Positions 38,557 through 48,281 are shown, counted from the first letter of the stretch. The stretch is 64,000 bases of DNA from Crassaminicella indica (GCF_019203185.1 NZ_CP078093.1:1709058-1773057); one strand, 5' to 3'. Notes: generated from the sequence alone by a model not told the origin. Translations and numbers: made by a program.

Positions 38557-39531
38557 ATGAGCAATACAATAATAAAGAATGTAGTGTATGCATTAAAAAT
38601 TATTGAAGTGTTAAAATTTAAAGGAAGACAAACTATGGAAGGACTAGCGGATTATTTGTATATTAATGAAGATAAAGTAAAAAGACTTATAGGTGCTTTA
38701 AGAAAAGTTCCAGGAATAGATATAAAAGGTATTAAAGGTCCTCATGGTGGATATGAACTTATTTTAAATACTATATGGGATGAGTTTTTTCTAGATGAAA
38801 AGGAATTAGAAGCTTTAGTATTAGCACATAAATTTATTAAAAAAGAAAGTGGATTTTACTTGAGAAAAGAGTATGAAATGGCTTTAGATAAAATAAGGGA
38901 AAGAAGCAATATGACATTAAAATGTGTGGAAATAGAGAGGGTTAGTAGAAATAAAGATACAAAGACTATTGGAGATCAAGAAATTGAAAATGTTAGAAAA
39001 ATAGAGAAAGCAAGGGATAATTGTCAGAAGATAAAAATAAAATATTTTTCTGTAAATAGTAAGACTACTTCTGTAAGAATAATTCACCCTTATAATGTTT
39101 ATTATTATGATACTAATGGAGATTTTTATTTAGTAGGCTATTGTGAAAAGCGTAAAGAAAAAAGAGATTTTAAGATTAAGAGAATAAAAAATATAGAGAT
39201 ATTAGAGGAACGCTTTAAAAGTCCAGTATTCGATTTTAGTAAATACACAAAAGGGTGCTATGGACTCCATAGAGGAGAAGTTATGCATATAAAGCTTAAA
39301 ATTTCTTATCCATTTAATGTATTTGTAAAGGAAGATCCTGTTGTTGAAAATCAAATTATTCAAGAGCTTAATGACAATGAAATTATATTTGAGGGGGATA
39401 TGAGCGGAGAAGATGAGATCATTACTTGGATTTTGAGTATGGGAAAGTGTGCAAAGGTCTTAGAGCCTGTAGAATTGCGAGAAAAAGTAATCCAGAAAAT
39501 AAAAGAAAGTTTAAAGAGTTATGAAGAATAA
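38557..39531 (+). CDS. WYL-domain transcriptional regulator
   Basis: 324 residues. An N-terminal winged helix-turn-helix (about 5-70, with MEGLADYLYINEDKVKRLIG) is followed by a WYL ligand domain (about 150-240, IRIIHPYN-like RIIHPYNVYYYD, then FYLVGYCEKRK and FKIKRIKNIEIL) and a C-terminal WCX extension. WYL proteins bind nucleotides or nucleic acids and often control defence systems. It lies between array 1 and cas6, only 22 bp from cas6, so it is probably the regulator of the type I-B operon. Confidence 0.85.
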   Translation: MSNTIIKNVVYALKIIEVLKFKGRQTMEGLADYLYINEDKVKRLIGALRKVPGIDIKGIKGPHGGYELILNTIWDEFFLDEKELEALVLAHKFIKKESGFYLRKEYEMALDKIRERSNMTLKCVEIERVSRNKDTKTIGDQEIENVRKIEKARDNCQKIKIKYFSVNSKTTSVRIIHPYNVYYYDTNGDFYLVGYCEKRKEKRDFKIKRIKNIEILEERFKSPVFDFSKYTKGCYGLHRGEVMHIKLKISYPFNVFVKEDPVVENQIIQELNDNEIIFEGDMSGEDEIITWILSMGKCAKVLEPVELREKVIQKIKESLKSYEE

Positions 39532-39553
39532 GATGTAACGGAGGGAAAGAGGG

Positions 39554-40252
39554 ATGAAGTATTTTGAATTAAGGACAACTGTCTATCTAAAAGAAGATAT
39601 AATTATGAAAGATGTAGGTAATACGATAGCTAAACATATTAATTATTGTATGTCTAAAAGTGAGAGTTTAAAAGATTTACATGCTAAGAAATTGCCTAAG
39701 CTATATTGCTTTGATTATCTTTATCCATTTGAAGAAGATAGAGTTTATAGACAAAACCATGTATATGTTTTTAGAATGAGAACACCAAAAGAGAATATTG
39801 CTAGAGAAATGAGAAAAGTACTTAGCTTCTATGAAAGTAAAGCCATCAAGCCGTTAGGTTGTGATTTAAGGATAAAAAGATTTAAGGGAGTAGAAGAGCT
39901 ATATACCATAACCCCTACTATAACTACGATAGATAATAAAAATTGGATTGTTGGAAATGATTTTGATTTATTATGGAAGAGAATAGATAATAATTTAGAA
40001 AAAAAATATCAGTTGTTTTTTGGAGAGAAATTACATATTAAAGGAAGTGCAATTGAAATTTTAGAAATAAAAAATAAGAAACCTATAGTAATGAATTATA
40101 AAGATGGGAAAGTATTAGGAAATAAATTTTCTATTATATTTAAACCTGATGCTGTTGCCCAAAAGCTTGCATATATGGCTGTTGCTTGTGGATTGTTAGA
40201 AAAAAATTCATCTGTTGGAGCAGGGTTTTGTAAAATAGGAAAGAGGGGGTGA
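39554..40252 (+). CDS. cas6: CRISPR crRNA endoribonuclease Cas6
   Basis: 232 residues. The N-terminal ferredoxin-like half begins YFELRTTVYLKEDI, and the C-terminus has the Cas6 glycine-rich loop SSVGAGFCKIGKRG. It cuts the repeat RNA to leave the 8-nt handle. It is the only cas6 in the window; the cmr operon has none and both arrays share one repeat, so it probably feeds both effectors. ATG follows ACGGAGGGAAAGAGGG. Confidence 0.9.
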   Translation: MKYFELRTTVYLKEDIIMKDVGNTIAKHINYCMSKSESLKDLHAKKLPKLYCFDYLYPFEEDRVYRQNHVYVFRMRTPKENIAREMRKVLSFYESKAIKPLGCDLRIKRFKGVEELYTITPTITTIDNKNWIVGNDFDLLWKRIDNNLEKKYQLFFGEKLHIKGSAIEILEIKNKKPIVMNYKDGKVLGNKFSIIFKPDAVAQKLAYMAVACGLLEKNSSVGAGFCKIGKRG

Positions 40253-40256
40253 TGCT

Positions 40257-41978
40257 TTGATTTACAATCTATTAGATACTTTTAAAAAAGCATATGCCAT
40301 AAAGGGTGATGATTTGGTTATAGAAAACCACAAGCTAAAAGAAGGCTTATACATAAAAATTAAACAAGATAAGACTATGGAAAGCACTATTATTACTAAA
40401 GATTCAGTAGAAGATGATACCTATGAATGGTTTAGAAAAGCTGATTTTTATTCATGTATTATTAATACAAATAAGGCAGTAGGCGATAAAAAAATTCATA
40501 GTAACAATTATCTAACTTTATTTATAAAAAAGAAAATCTTCTATGGAGATGAAAAGGAGATTTTACCTAAAGAAGAACTACTACAGAAAATAAAAAAATA
40601 TTATGACATATTAAGAAGTGATAAATACAATAATGAAGGAATCGAGAGGGATTTAGGAAGAAAAATAGACTTAGAAAAGTTTGAATATTGTCAAAATACA
40701 ATCATAGAACAAATCAACTCAATATACGATATCATCATAAAAAATGACAAAGCTTTTGATAACTATGTAAGAGTATATTTTGACTTTAATGACTGGAAAT
40801 TATATGAATTAGAATTTAACAGATATTTGTATCCAAATGTATTCAATTCATCTAAATATAATATATCTATAGGTAATCACTTATATGGATTATCAAACAT
40901 GAATATGGGGCTAAATAGTAAAAAACCTTATTTAGAACATAAAACACTTAAGTGTAAAGTTCCATTTCATATAGAAGTAAAAGATGCATTGCTTCTCTAT
41001 AAATATGCTATGTGGCTACAAAGCTGCAAATTAGGACCAAACTTTAAGTCATTTGATTATGATTATAAAGTACCTTTAAAGGATTATAAAAGTGGAGAGA
41101 CAGATATATATTTTATTAATTTAAGGAATAAAAACGGAGAAATAGAGTTTGGAGATTTTGATATTATTCCAGGCTTTGAAGAAACAATTGATTTTGAGAT
41201 TTATAATTACATAGAAGCTTCTTATTATGATTTAAGTAAAAAAACTATTATAAGACCAGAATATGTAAAGTATAACAGTAAGAAAAGATATAATCTACTC
41301 AATGCTGTAGATGATTTTTTGTACAATAAAAGATTGATACAAAGCTTTAGAGTAGATTTTAAGGATATAAAACCACCTAAATGGGGAAATAAGAAAATTT
41401 GTAATTTGCTTATCATGACAAGAGATGTTGTGTTTAACTATATATATAAAAATGATGCAAATGGGTTAAAAGCTTTTGTGAAAAAATTATACAAGGATTT
41501 GGTTATAGAACAAATAAAGCAAGGAAAAAAGAAAGGAATAGATGCACTGAATACATACATTGCGGTAAAAAAATTATTTCAGTTAGGAGGAGAGGAATTA
41601 GTGAAAAAGATCAAAGATATTAGAAATGAAATAGAAGCTTTTATTGAAGACAAAGAAAATCATGATCTAGAGGATAAGTTTCAGTACTCTTTTTTAGCAG
41701 GGCAGATTAGCTATTATTTAATGAGTCAATCAAAAGCTAAAAGCAGAAGTCATGATGTTGTAGAAAGAATATGCAATTATAAAAATGTTAAAAAGATTAA
41801 TGACGAATTAAAATTTTGGTTTAAAAGATATGGACATGCGATTTCTTTTGATTATGCAAAATTTAATAAAGCATTTTCTATGGTATTAGGCTTTGATAAA
41901 AGTGAAGCTATTGATGAAGATATTTTTTTAGCAGGTTATTTGGGAGACAATATATTTTATAAAAAGGAGGAACAATAA
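40257..41978 (+). CDS. cas8b: Type I-B Cascade large subunit Cas8b
   Basis: 573 residues. Position between cas6 and cas7 and the general layout (YNLLDTFKKAYAIKG start; a SNNYLTLFIKKK segment; helical C-terminal third ending SFLAGQISYYLMSQSKAK and FDYAKFNKAFSMVLGFD) fit the Csh1/Cas8b family, including a fused small-subunit-like C-terminus. It recognises the PAM and recruits Cas3. TTG start at 40257 behind AGAGGGGGTGA. Its stop overlaps the cas7 start (TAATG). Confidence 0.85.
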   Translation: MIYNLLDTFKKAYAIKGDDLVIENHKLKEGLYIKIKQDKTMESTIITKDSVEDDTYEWFRKADFYSCIINTNKAVGDKKIHSNNYLTLFIKKKIFYGDEKEILPKEELLQKIKKYYDILRSDKYNNEGIERDLGRKIDLEKFEYCQNTIIEQINSIYDIIIKNDKAFDNYVRVYFDFNDWKLYELEFNRYLYPNVFNSSKYNISIGNHLYGLSNMNMGLNSKKPYLEHKTLKCKVPFHIEVKDALLLYKYAMWLQSCKLGPNFKSFDYDYKVPLKDYKSGETDIYFINLRNKNGEIEFGDFDIIPGFEETIDFEIYNYIEASYYDLSKKTIIRPEYVKYNSKKRYNLLNAVDDFLYNKRLIQSFRVDFKDIKPPKWGNKKICNLLIMTRDVVFNYIYKNDANGLKAFVKKLYKDLVIEQIKQGKKKGIDALNTYIAVKKLFQLGGEELVKKIKDIRNEIEAFIEDKENHDLEDKFQYSFLAGQISYYLMSQSKAKSRSHDVVERICNYKNVKKINDELKFWFKRYGHAISFDYAKFNKAFSMVLGFDKSEAIDEDIFLAGYLGDNIFYKKEEQ

Positions 41979-42913
41979 TGAAATTTAAAAATAGAGTATT
42001 TGGATTAGTTGGAATCAGTGCAAAAATGGCAAATTGGAATGCAGATTTTTCAGGAAGACCAAAGAGTACATCGAATAATGAAATATTTGGAAGTGACAAG
42101 GCGTTTAAATATCCTATCAAATACTTATGGGATCAAGAAGGGGAAAAGGTACTATACATTAAATCATTTAAAGAAGATAAAAATGGCATCAAACCAAGAT
42201 CTCTTAAAGAAAGGTACGAGTATGTTTTTGATACAAAGCTAGAGAAGAAGAAAAAAGATAAGGATGTTTTGAAAAATTTATTTAGTGCAATAGATGTTAT
42301 AAATTTTGGAGCTACCTTTGCTGAAGAAGGTCAAAATTTGTCTATTACAGGAGCTGTTCAAATTGGACAAGGTATGAATATATATACAGATACTAATGTA
42401 GAGATTCAAGATATATTATCACCATTTAGAAATCCAAAAGATGCTGATGCAGAAGCATCTTCATTAGGTACTAAAATCGTTGTGGATGAAGCTCATTATC
42501 TATATCCATTTTCAATAAATCCTTATGTATATGATGAATACATAAATATAATTGATGGATTTGAAGGATATACAAAGGAAGCTTATGAAAAATACAAGGA
42601 TGGATGCTTAAGAGGTGCTACAGCTTTTGCTAGTAATAGTAAATTTGGTTGTGATAATGCGTATGCAATCTTTATTTTGCTAAAAGAAGGCAGTAAATTA
42701 GCATTACCGAACTTGGTAAGCTTCATAACTCTTAAAAAGGAAGGTGATAAGGTAATTATTGACTGTAGTAGCTTGAATGATTTGTTATCAGAAAGCATTC
42801 TAAAAGAAGTAGAGAATATAGAAATTTACTATAATCCTTATGAAGTTGAAATTAAGGGTCTAAGTATTAATAAAGCTAAATTCATGAATATTTTTACGAG
42901 AGAAGTGATTTAG
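41978..42913 (+). CDS. cas7: Type I-B backbone protein Cas7 (Csh2)
   Basis: 311 residues. KNRVFGLVGISAKMANWNAD, then FSGRPKST is the start of Csh2-type Cas7; NFGATFAEEGQNLSITGAVQ and QIGQGMNIY are further family motifs. It forms the crRNA-bound filament of Cascade. It overlaps cas8b by one base. Confidence 0.93.
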   Translation: MKFKNRVFGLVGISAKMANWNADFSGRPKSTSNNEIFGSDKAFKYPIKYLWDQEGEKVLYIKSFKEDKNGIKPRSLKERYEYVFDTKLEKKKKDKDVLKNLFSAIDVINFGATFAEEGQNLSITGAVQIGQGMNIYTDTNVEIQDILSPFRNPKDADAEASSLGTKIVVDEAHYLYPFSINPYVYDEYINIIDGFEGYTKEAYEKYKDGCLRGATAFASNSKFGCDNAYAIFILLKEGSKLALPNLVSFITLKKEGDKVIIDCSSLNDLLSESILKEVENIEIYYNPYEVEIKGLSINKAKFMNIFTREVI

Positions 42914-42914
42914 T

Positions 42915-43661
42915 TTGAAGCTTTTAAAATTTAATTTACATGGAAAGACAGCTCATTTCAAAAAACCAGATGTGAATGCTTATGCCTATTATACTTATAG
43001 TCATATTCATAAAATCGCATTATATGGCATAATTGGTGCAATTCTTGGATTAGGGGGATATACTCAACAGCAAAATAAACAGTACCCTGAATTTTATGAT
43101 CTATTAAAGGATGTAAGAGTAGGAATTGTTCCAATAGGAAAGGAAAGAGGATATTTTTCTAAAAAGATGATCACCTTTAATAACTCTGTAGGATATGCAA
43201 ATATCGGTGCAGATAAAGCACCTTGTAATTTGGTTGTCAGAGAACAATGGTTAGAGGATGTATCTTGGGATATATATATAGCTTTAGATGATTTAAAGGA
43301 TTATGAGTTAAAAGAAAAGATGATAGATTATATACTTAATAGCAAAGCAGAGTTTTTGCCTTATTTAGGCAAGAATGATCATATAGCTAATATTTGTAAT
43401 ACTCAACTGATTGAATGTGAAATTACAGAAGCTGCTGAACAAATACATAGTTTGTTTTATTATGATGAAATAGAGCTAGAAGATGGGGCAGTAGATGAAG
43501 ATCAAATTCCGTATTTGTTTAAAGATTATATGCCTGTTGCTTTAAATAAGGAGAACAATATGTATGAGTTTGCTCAAATAGCATTTACCAATAGAGCTAT
43601 AGAGGATGTTAAGGATCAGACTATTATCTTAGATACAGATAAATACATCGCTTTACTGTAA
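42915..43661 (+). CDS. cas5: Type I-B Cas5
   Basis: 248 residues. The start LLKFNLHGKTAHFKKPDVNA and the Cas5 loop YGIIGAILGLGGY identify the family. It caps the crRNA 5' handle. TTG start two bases after the cas7 stop. A hairpin and a 106-bp gap separate it from cas3. Confidence 0.92.
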   Translation: MKLLKFNLHGKTAHFKKPDVNAYAYYTYSHIHKIALYGIIGAILGLGGYTQQQNKQYPEFYDLLKDVRVGIVPIGKERGYFSKKMITFNNSVGYANIGADKAPCNLVVREQWLEDVSWDIYIALDDLKDYELKEKMIDYILNSKAEFLPYLGKNDHIANICNTQLIECEITEAAEQIHSLFYYDEIELEDGAVDEDQIPYLFKDYMPVALNKENNMYEFAQIAFTNRAIEDVKDQTIILDTDKYIALL

Positions 43662-43690
43662 AGAAAGCTTGATTTTTATCAAGTTTTCTT
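43660..43690 (+). terminator. Hairpin between cas5 and cas3
   Basis: AAGAAAGCTTGAT / ATCAAGTTTTCTT with a short T loop; no separate T run follows the stem. Possible partial terminator or processing site limiting cas3 expression. Confidence 0.45.
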
Positions 43691-43767
43691 TACTAAAGCC
43701 TTGCAACTATTCGTTTTTATTTTTTATCCATAAAAATTCTATTTGATTTATAAACAGGGGGAAGGTT

Positions 43768-46308
43768 ATGCTCAAGCTAAAAGATTTGATTAATGATGCC
43801 AACATTTATTTAGCCCATATTCGTGATAAAAAAGATAATGAAACTCTACAAGAACATTTAGATCTTACTTATACCTATTATAAAAAGCTTTATAAAGAAA
43901 AAGAAATCAATAAGATTTTAGATAGAGGATTAAAGGAGTTTTATATTAACAAAAAGAAAGAAAAAAGCTTATTATCAGATGAGGGTAAGAGGATTTTTTT
44001 AGATTTATTTGATGGAGCTATATATTATCATGATTTAGGGAAAATTAATCCGTCATTTCAGAAGCTAAAAATGAAAAATCAAGCATTTGAATCTATTCCT
44101 GCAACAGAAGATTCTACACATGGACTATTATCAGCACTACTTTATATAGATATTTTTTATGATGATATAAAGAGTAGTACGTTAGACAAATATGAAAAAA
44201 ATGTTTTATTAATATTTATGCTTGCTTTTTCTTATGCAATATCTAGACATCATACTTATTTATTAAACCTAGAAGAACATATAGACAAACTCAAGAGTTT
44301 ACTTTCAGCAATTAAGCATGCTCCAACAAAGGTTATGAATTATTATAAGGTAGATAGATTACTTACAAGAGAAAAAATATTTGAAACCGCTATATTCAAG
44401 CAGTATGCTAGTAAAATAGAAAAAAATATATTATCAGGAGACATTTTTTATCTTATCAACAAGCTGTTGTATAGTTTAATTATTGCATGTGATTACTATG
44501 CTACAAGTGATTATATGAATAAAAAAATAGAAGATTTTGGACAAATTGAAGAGGTAGGAAAGATTTATGAAAAGCTTGAAGCTGGGAATATATTAAAAGG
44601 AATTAGAAAGTATGCTGCATATAAAAATGGATTATGTAGTGTTTCTCCTTTTGATAAAGATTCTATAAACAATTTAAGAAGTGAAATATTTTTAGAAAGT
44701 GAGAAAAGACTACTTCAAAATATGGATGAAAACATATTTTACTTAGAAGCTCCTACAGGAAGTGGAAAGACTATCAATTCTCTAAATTTAGGACTAGCTT
44801 TAATTAAAAATAAAAAGCTTAAAAGATTGTTTTATGTATTTCCCTTCAACACCTTGTGTGATCAAACATATGAAGTGATTTCAGAATATTTAGAAAAAGA
44901 TAATACAGTGATTATTAATTCATTAAAACCTATAAAAATGATTGAAAATGAAGAGCTAGATTATGATAAAGCTTATTTAGATCGATTATTTTTACATTAT
45001 CCATTTGTATTAACTAGTCATGTGAATTTTTTCAATTATCTTTTTTCAAATGGTAGAGAAAATCAAATTCCTCTTGTTCATATAGCAAATAGTGTAGTGA
45101 TTTTAGATGAAATTCAAAGCTATAAGGTTTCTATATGGAAAGAGTTGGCAAATATGATAGACTTATATGCTAGAATACTAAATATTAAATTTATTATTAT
45201 GTCAGCTACTTTGCCTAAAATAAGTATGTTATGTAAAAAAGAGAACTTAGGTATAAGCTTAATCAAAGATTCTCAAAAGTATTTTAGTGATCCTAAATTT
45301 AAAGATAGGGTGAAGCTTGATTATACTCTTTTAGATAAAGGAAAGCTTTCAGTAGATGCATTGGCTGATTATATAGTAGCTTATAGAAAGAATATAGGAG
45401 AAGGACGCATACTTATAGAGTTTATAAATAAAACAAGAGCGAGAGAATTCTATAATTTACTTAGAGAAAAAGATATTAATAAAGATACACTTTTTGAACT
45501 AACAGGAGATGATAATGCTTTATTTAGAAAAGATTTATTAAAAAGATTAAAAGAGCAAGAAAAGGGAGAATATGTATTAAAAGATGTAATTGTGGTGTGT
45601 ACTCAGGTCATAGAAGCTGGAGTAGATATTGATATGGATATAGGTTTTAAAGATATTTCTATTTTAGAAGCTGAGGAACAATTTTTAGGAAGAATTAATC
45701 GATCAAACACGAAGAAAAATGCAAAGGTATATTTTTTCTATTGTGACGATACAAAATCTGTATATAGAGAAGATTATAGAACCCAGTATTCCTTATTAGA
45801 TAAAAAATATAGAAATATTCTTGCTATGAAAAATTTTAAAGATTATTATGCTGAAGTTTTACAGTTTATAGAAAAGAAAAAATTGCAATCTAATGATAAT
45901 GCTTATGCTGTTCATGAAAATAAGCTGAAATTTTTAGAGTACAAAGAAGTATGTAAAAGATTAAAGCTTATTGATACAGTAAGTTATAGTGTGTTTATTG
46001 CTCATGAGCTGGTAAATCCAGCTACTAAAGAACGTATTTGTGGCAAAGAGGTATGGAAGAGATTTAAAGATTTATTAAAGGATACGGAAATGTCTTATAG
46101 CAAAAAGCAGATTTATTTATCTCAAATCAAAGAAGAAATGAATTATTTTATATATCAAGTGTATGAACAACCTAATTTTACTGATGACGATGAGATAGAA
46201 GATATATATTATATAGAAGATGGGGAAAAGTATTTTAAAGATGGAAAGTTAGATAGATTATTGTTCACAAAGGAAGTCATATCTAAAAAAGGAGATCCAT
46301 TTCTATGA
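43768..46308 (+). CDS. cas3: Type I-B Cas3 HD nuclease-helicase
   Basis: 846 residues. The N-terminal HD nuclease carries His30 (LQEHLDL), His88-Asp89 (YYHDLGKIN), STHGLLSALL and SRHH. The helicase has Walker A EAPTGSGKT (about 328), motif II LDEIQ (about 447), SATLP and the motif VI region FLGRINRSN. It unwinds and degrades DNA bound by Cascade. ATG behind CAGGGGGAAGG. Its last four bases overlap the cas4 start (ATGA). Confidence 0.95.
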   Translation: MLKLKDLINDANIYLAHIRDKKDNETLQEHLDLTYTYYKKLYKEKEINKILDRGLKEFYINKKKEKSLLSDEGKRIFLDLFDGAIYYHDLGKINPSFQKLKMKNQAFESIPATEDSTHGLLSALLYIDIFYDDIKSSTLDKYEKNVLLIFMLAFSYAISRHHTYLLNLEEHIDKLKSLLSAIKHAPTKVMNYYKVDRLLTREKIFETAIFKQYASKIEKNILSGDIFYLINKLLYSLIIACDYYATSDYMNKKIEDFGQIEEVGKIYEKLEAGNILKGIRKYAAYKNGLCSVSPFDKDSINNLRSEIFLESEKRLLQNMDENIFYLEAPTGSGKTINSLNLGLALIKNKKLKRLFYVFPFNTLCDQTYEVISEYLEKDNTVIINSLKPIKMIENEELDYDKAYLDRLFLHYPFVLTSHVNFFNYLFSNGRENQIPLVHIANSVVILDEIQSYKVSIWKELANMIDLYARILNIKFIIMSATLPKISMLCKKENLGISLIKDSQKYFSDPKFKDRVKLDYTLLDKGKLSVDALADYIVAYRKNIGEGRILIEFINKTRAREFYNLLREKDINKDTLFELTGDDNALFRKDLLKRLKEQEKGEYVLKDVIVVCTQVIEAGVDIDMDIGFKDISILEAEEQFLGRINRSNTKKNAKVYFFYCDDTKSVYREDYRTQYSLLDKKYRNILAMKNFKDYYAEVLQFIEKKKLQSNDNAYAVHENKLKFLEYKEVCKRLKLIDTVSYSVFIAHELVNPATKERICGKEVWKRFKDLLKDTEMSYSKKQIYLSQIKEEMNYFIYQVYEQPNFTDDDEIEDIYYIEDGEKYFKDGKLDRLLFTKEVISKKGDPFL

Positions 46309-46798
46309 AAATCACAGGAACTTTAATGAATTACTATATACATTGTAAAAGGCAGTGTTGGCTTCATGGGAATAAAGTAAATTTGGAGGATTATAGTGAA
46401 TTGGTTAAGATAGGTAAAGAAATGCATAATCAGAAATTAGATAAAAAAAACATACAGAAATTACTATTGAAAATATTAAAATTGATAAAATTAAGGGAGA
46501 ATATTTAGTAGAATACAAAAAATCCAATGCGGATATAAAAGCAGCAACATGGCAAATTTTATATTATCTATATATATTAAGAGGAAAGGGGATATATAAA
46601 AAAGGAAAACTTATATGTATGGAAAAAAATAAAGATGTAAAAAAGGTTGTAGAAGCAAGGCTGACAGAGGAAATGATAAAGATTATAAATAAGGTTGAAA
46701 AACAAATTGAAGATTTAATTCTATCTGAAGAGATACCAAAAGTAAAACTCACTAGTAAATGCAAAAAATGCGCATATTATGCATATTGTGCATTATAG
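46305..46798 (+). pseudogene. cas4: Frameshifted cas4
   Basis: The first frame (MKITGTLMNYYIHCKRQCWL...) runs from 46305 and stops at 46508. From about 46452 another frame continues the protein: TEITIENIKIDKIKGEYLVE, then YKKSNADIKAATWQILYYLY, up to CKKCAYYAYCAL and TAG at 46796-46798. Adding one A to the A8 tract at 46443-46450 joins both into a normal 164-residue Cas4, with its RecB-type nuclease residues and the four iron-sulfur cysteines. Cas4 trims and selects prespacers with Cas1-Cas2. The defect may be a real mutation, a phase-variable tract or a sequencing error. Confidence 0.9.
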
Positions 46799-46809
46799 GG
46801 GAGGTACGC

Positions 46810-47811
46810 ATGGGAGAAGCTGTAAGATATATTATGTCAGAAGGTGAATTAAAAAGAAAAGATAACTCTATTTGCTTTCGAAAAGGAGGAAGAAATTATT
46901 ATATACCTATTGAGGGTATTAAAGAAATCTATTGTTTAAATGAGGTTTCTATAAATACGAAGCTATTAGATTTTTTAGCTAGCAATGGAATTGTTTTGCA
47001 TTTCTTTAATTATTATGGAAACTACTCAGGCACTTTTTTTCCTAGAGAAAAGTATATTAGTGGAAGAATTACTGTAAAACAAGCGAATAAATATTCTTAT
47101 GAACGTTTAAAGGTTGCTAAAGCTATAGTAAAGGGAATAGCTATTAATGTAGTAGAAGTTTTATACAGCTACTACAAAAATGGGAATCATGAGATTAAAA
47201 ACAATATAGATATTATTCGTTATGAAATCACAAAAGCTTTAGATCCGTTGACTAATATAAAAGAGGTATTATCTATTGAAGGGGCTATTTGGACTCAATT
47301 TTATGATGCTTTAAGAAGGATATTGAATAAGGATTTTGAGTTTTTAAAAAGAGTAAAAAGACCTCCAGATAATCCAGTTAATGCAATGATTTCTCTAGGA
47401 AATAGTATTTTATACACAAAAACTATAACGCAAATTTATCATACACATCTAAATCAAAGCATAAGTTTTTTGCATGAACCATCAGATGGCAGGTTTTCAC
47501 TAGCTTTAGATTTATCTGAAGTATTTAAGCCGATTATTGTATTTAAAACTATTTTAAAATTGGTCAATAAAAAAATGATCAAGGTAGATAAACATTTTGA
47601 TAAAGCTTTAAAATACTGCATTATGAATGAAGACGGAAAACAAATTTTTATAAAAGAATTGAACCAGAGATTAGAAGAAACTTTTAAGCATCCAAAATTA
47701 AAAAGAAAAGTATCTTACAATACAGCTATAAAATTAGATGCATTAAAATTAGTAAAATATGTACTAGAAGACCAAGCTTTTGTTCCTTTTAATGTAAAGG
47801 AGTTGGTGTGA
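46810..47811 (+). CDS. cas1: CRISPR integrase Cas1
   Basis: 333 residues of the I-B Cas1 type. YIMSEGELKRKDNSICF opens the protein, VSINTKLLDFLASNGIVLHF follows. The catalytic glutamate is in SIEGAIW, histidine in YHTHLNQ and aspartate in LALDLSEVFKP. It inserts new spacers together with Cas2. ATG at 46810 follows AGGGGAGGT. A 17-residue upstream extension overlapping cas4 is rejected. Confidence 0.95.
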   Translation: MGEAVRYIMSEGELKRKDNSICFRKGGRNYYIPIEGIKEIYCLNEVSINTKLLDFLASNGIVLHFFNYYGNYSGTFFPREKYISGRITVKQANKYSYERLKVAKAIVKGIAINVVEVLYSYYKNGNHEIKNNIDIIRYEITKALDPLTNIKEVLSIEGAIWTQFYDALRRILNKDFEFLKRVKRPPDNPVNAMISLGNSILYTKTITQIYHTHLNQSISFLHEPSDGRFSLALDLSEVFKPIIVFKTILKLVNKKMIKVDKHFDKALKYCIMNEDGKQIFIKELNQRLEETFKHPKLKRKVSYNTAIKLDALKLVKYVLEDQAFVPFNVKELV

Positions 47812-47812
47812 T

Positions 47813-48100
47813 ATTAGTAAAAAATATAACTATAATTATGTCTTTTTATTTTATGATGTAGATGAAAAGCGATGCAACAAGGTATTTAAGGTATGTAAAA
47901 AATATCTTAATCATTATCAAAAATCTGTATTTAGAGGAGAAATATCACCATCTAAGCTATTGAAATTGAAAAAAGATTTAGATAAGATTATAGATAAGGA
48001 TTATGATTATGTATCTGTGATTAAATTATTGAATCAAAGCTTTTTTGAAGAAGAACATATTGGTAAGTATGATTTACAAGATGGAGAAATGTTTATTTAA
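47813..48100 (+). CDS. cas2: CRISPR integrase subunit Cas2 with ATT start codon
   Basis: Directly after cas1 an open frame encodes 95 residues reading (I/M)SKKYNYNYVFLFYDVDEKR and later HYQKSVFRGEISPSKLLKLK, which is Cas2 (ferredoxin fold, Asp in FYDVDE). In this frame a TAA lies at 47795-47797, and the codons between it and AGT are AGG AGT TGG TGT GAT ATT; none is ATG, GTG or TTG. ATT at 47813, ten bases from AAAGGAG, is therefore the only plausible start and restores the family N-terminus MSKKY. It begins one base after the cas1 stop. Cas2 dimers bridge two Cas1 dimers. Confidence 0.9.
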   Translation: MSKKYNYNYVFLFYDVDEKRCNKVFKVCKKYLNHYQKSVFRGEISPSKLLKLKKDLDKIIDKDYDYVSVIKLLNQSFFEEEHIGKYDLQDGEMFI

Positions 48101-48119
48101 GTATATTTCATAATGATTT

Positions 48120-48281
48120 TCAAAATTAAAACTGCTATGAGACAGTTATTGCAAAGGCTTGATTAGGTTTTTAATGTAACTTTTCAATTATTATCAAATC
48201 ATTAGAAAAAATTCTTGAAAAGGATTTAAAATACTTGATTGTGTAATCAAACAAGTATTTTAAAATGGCTATTTTTCAGTG
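48120..48281 (+). promoter_or_regulatory. Leader of CRISPR array 2
   Basis: AT-rich DNA ending GCTATTTTTCAGTG, like leader 1 (TATTTTTCAATG) for the last dozen bases but otherwise different. It holds an 11-bp inverted repeat, TAAAATACTTG (48227) and CAAGTATTTTA (48252), which may be a leader motif or a weak terminator for the cas operon. Confidence 0.65.

Noticed and set aside
46305-46508. A separate 67-residue gene after cas3
   Set aside because: Its N-terminus and the following frame together form one Cas4, so it is treated as a frameshifted gene.
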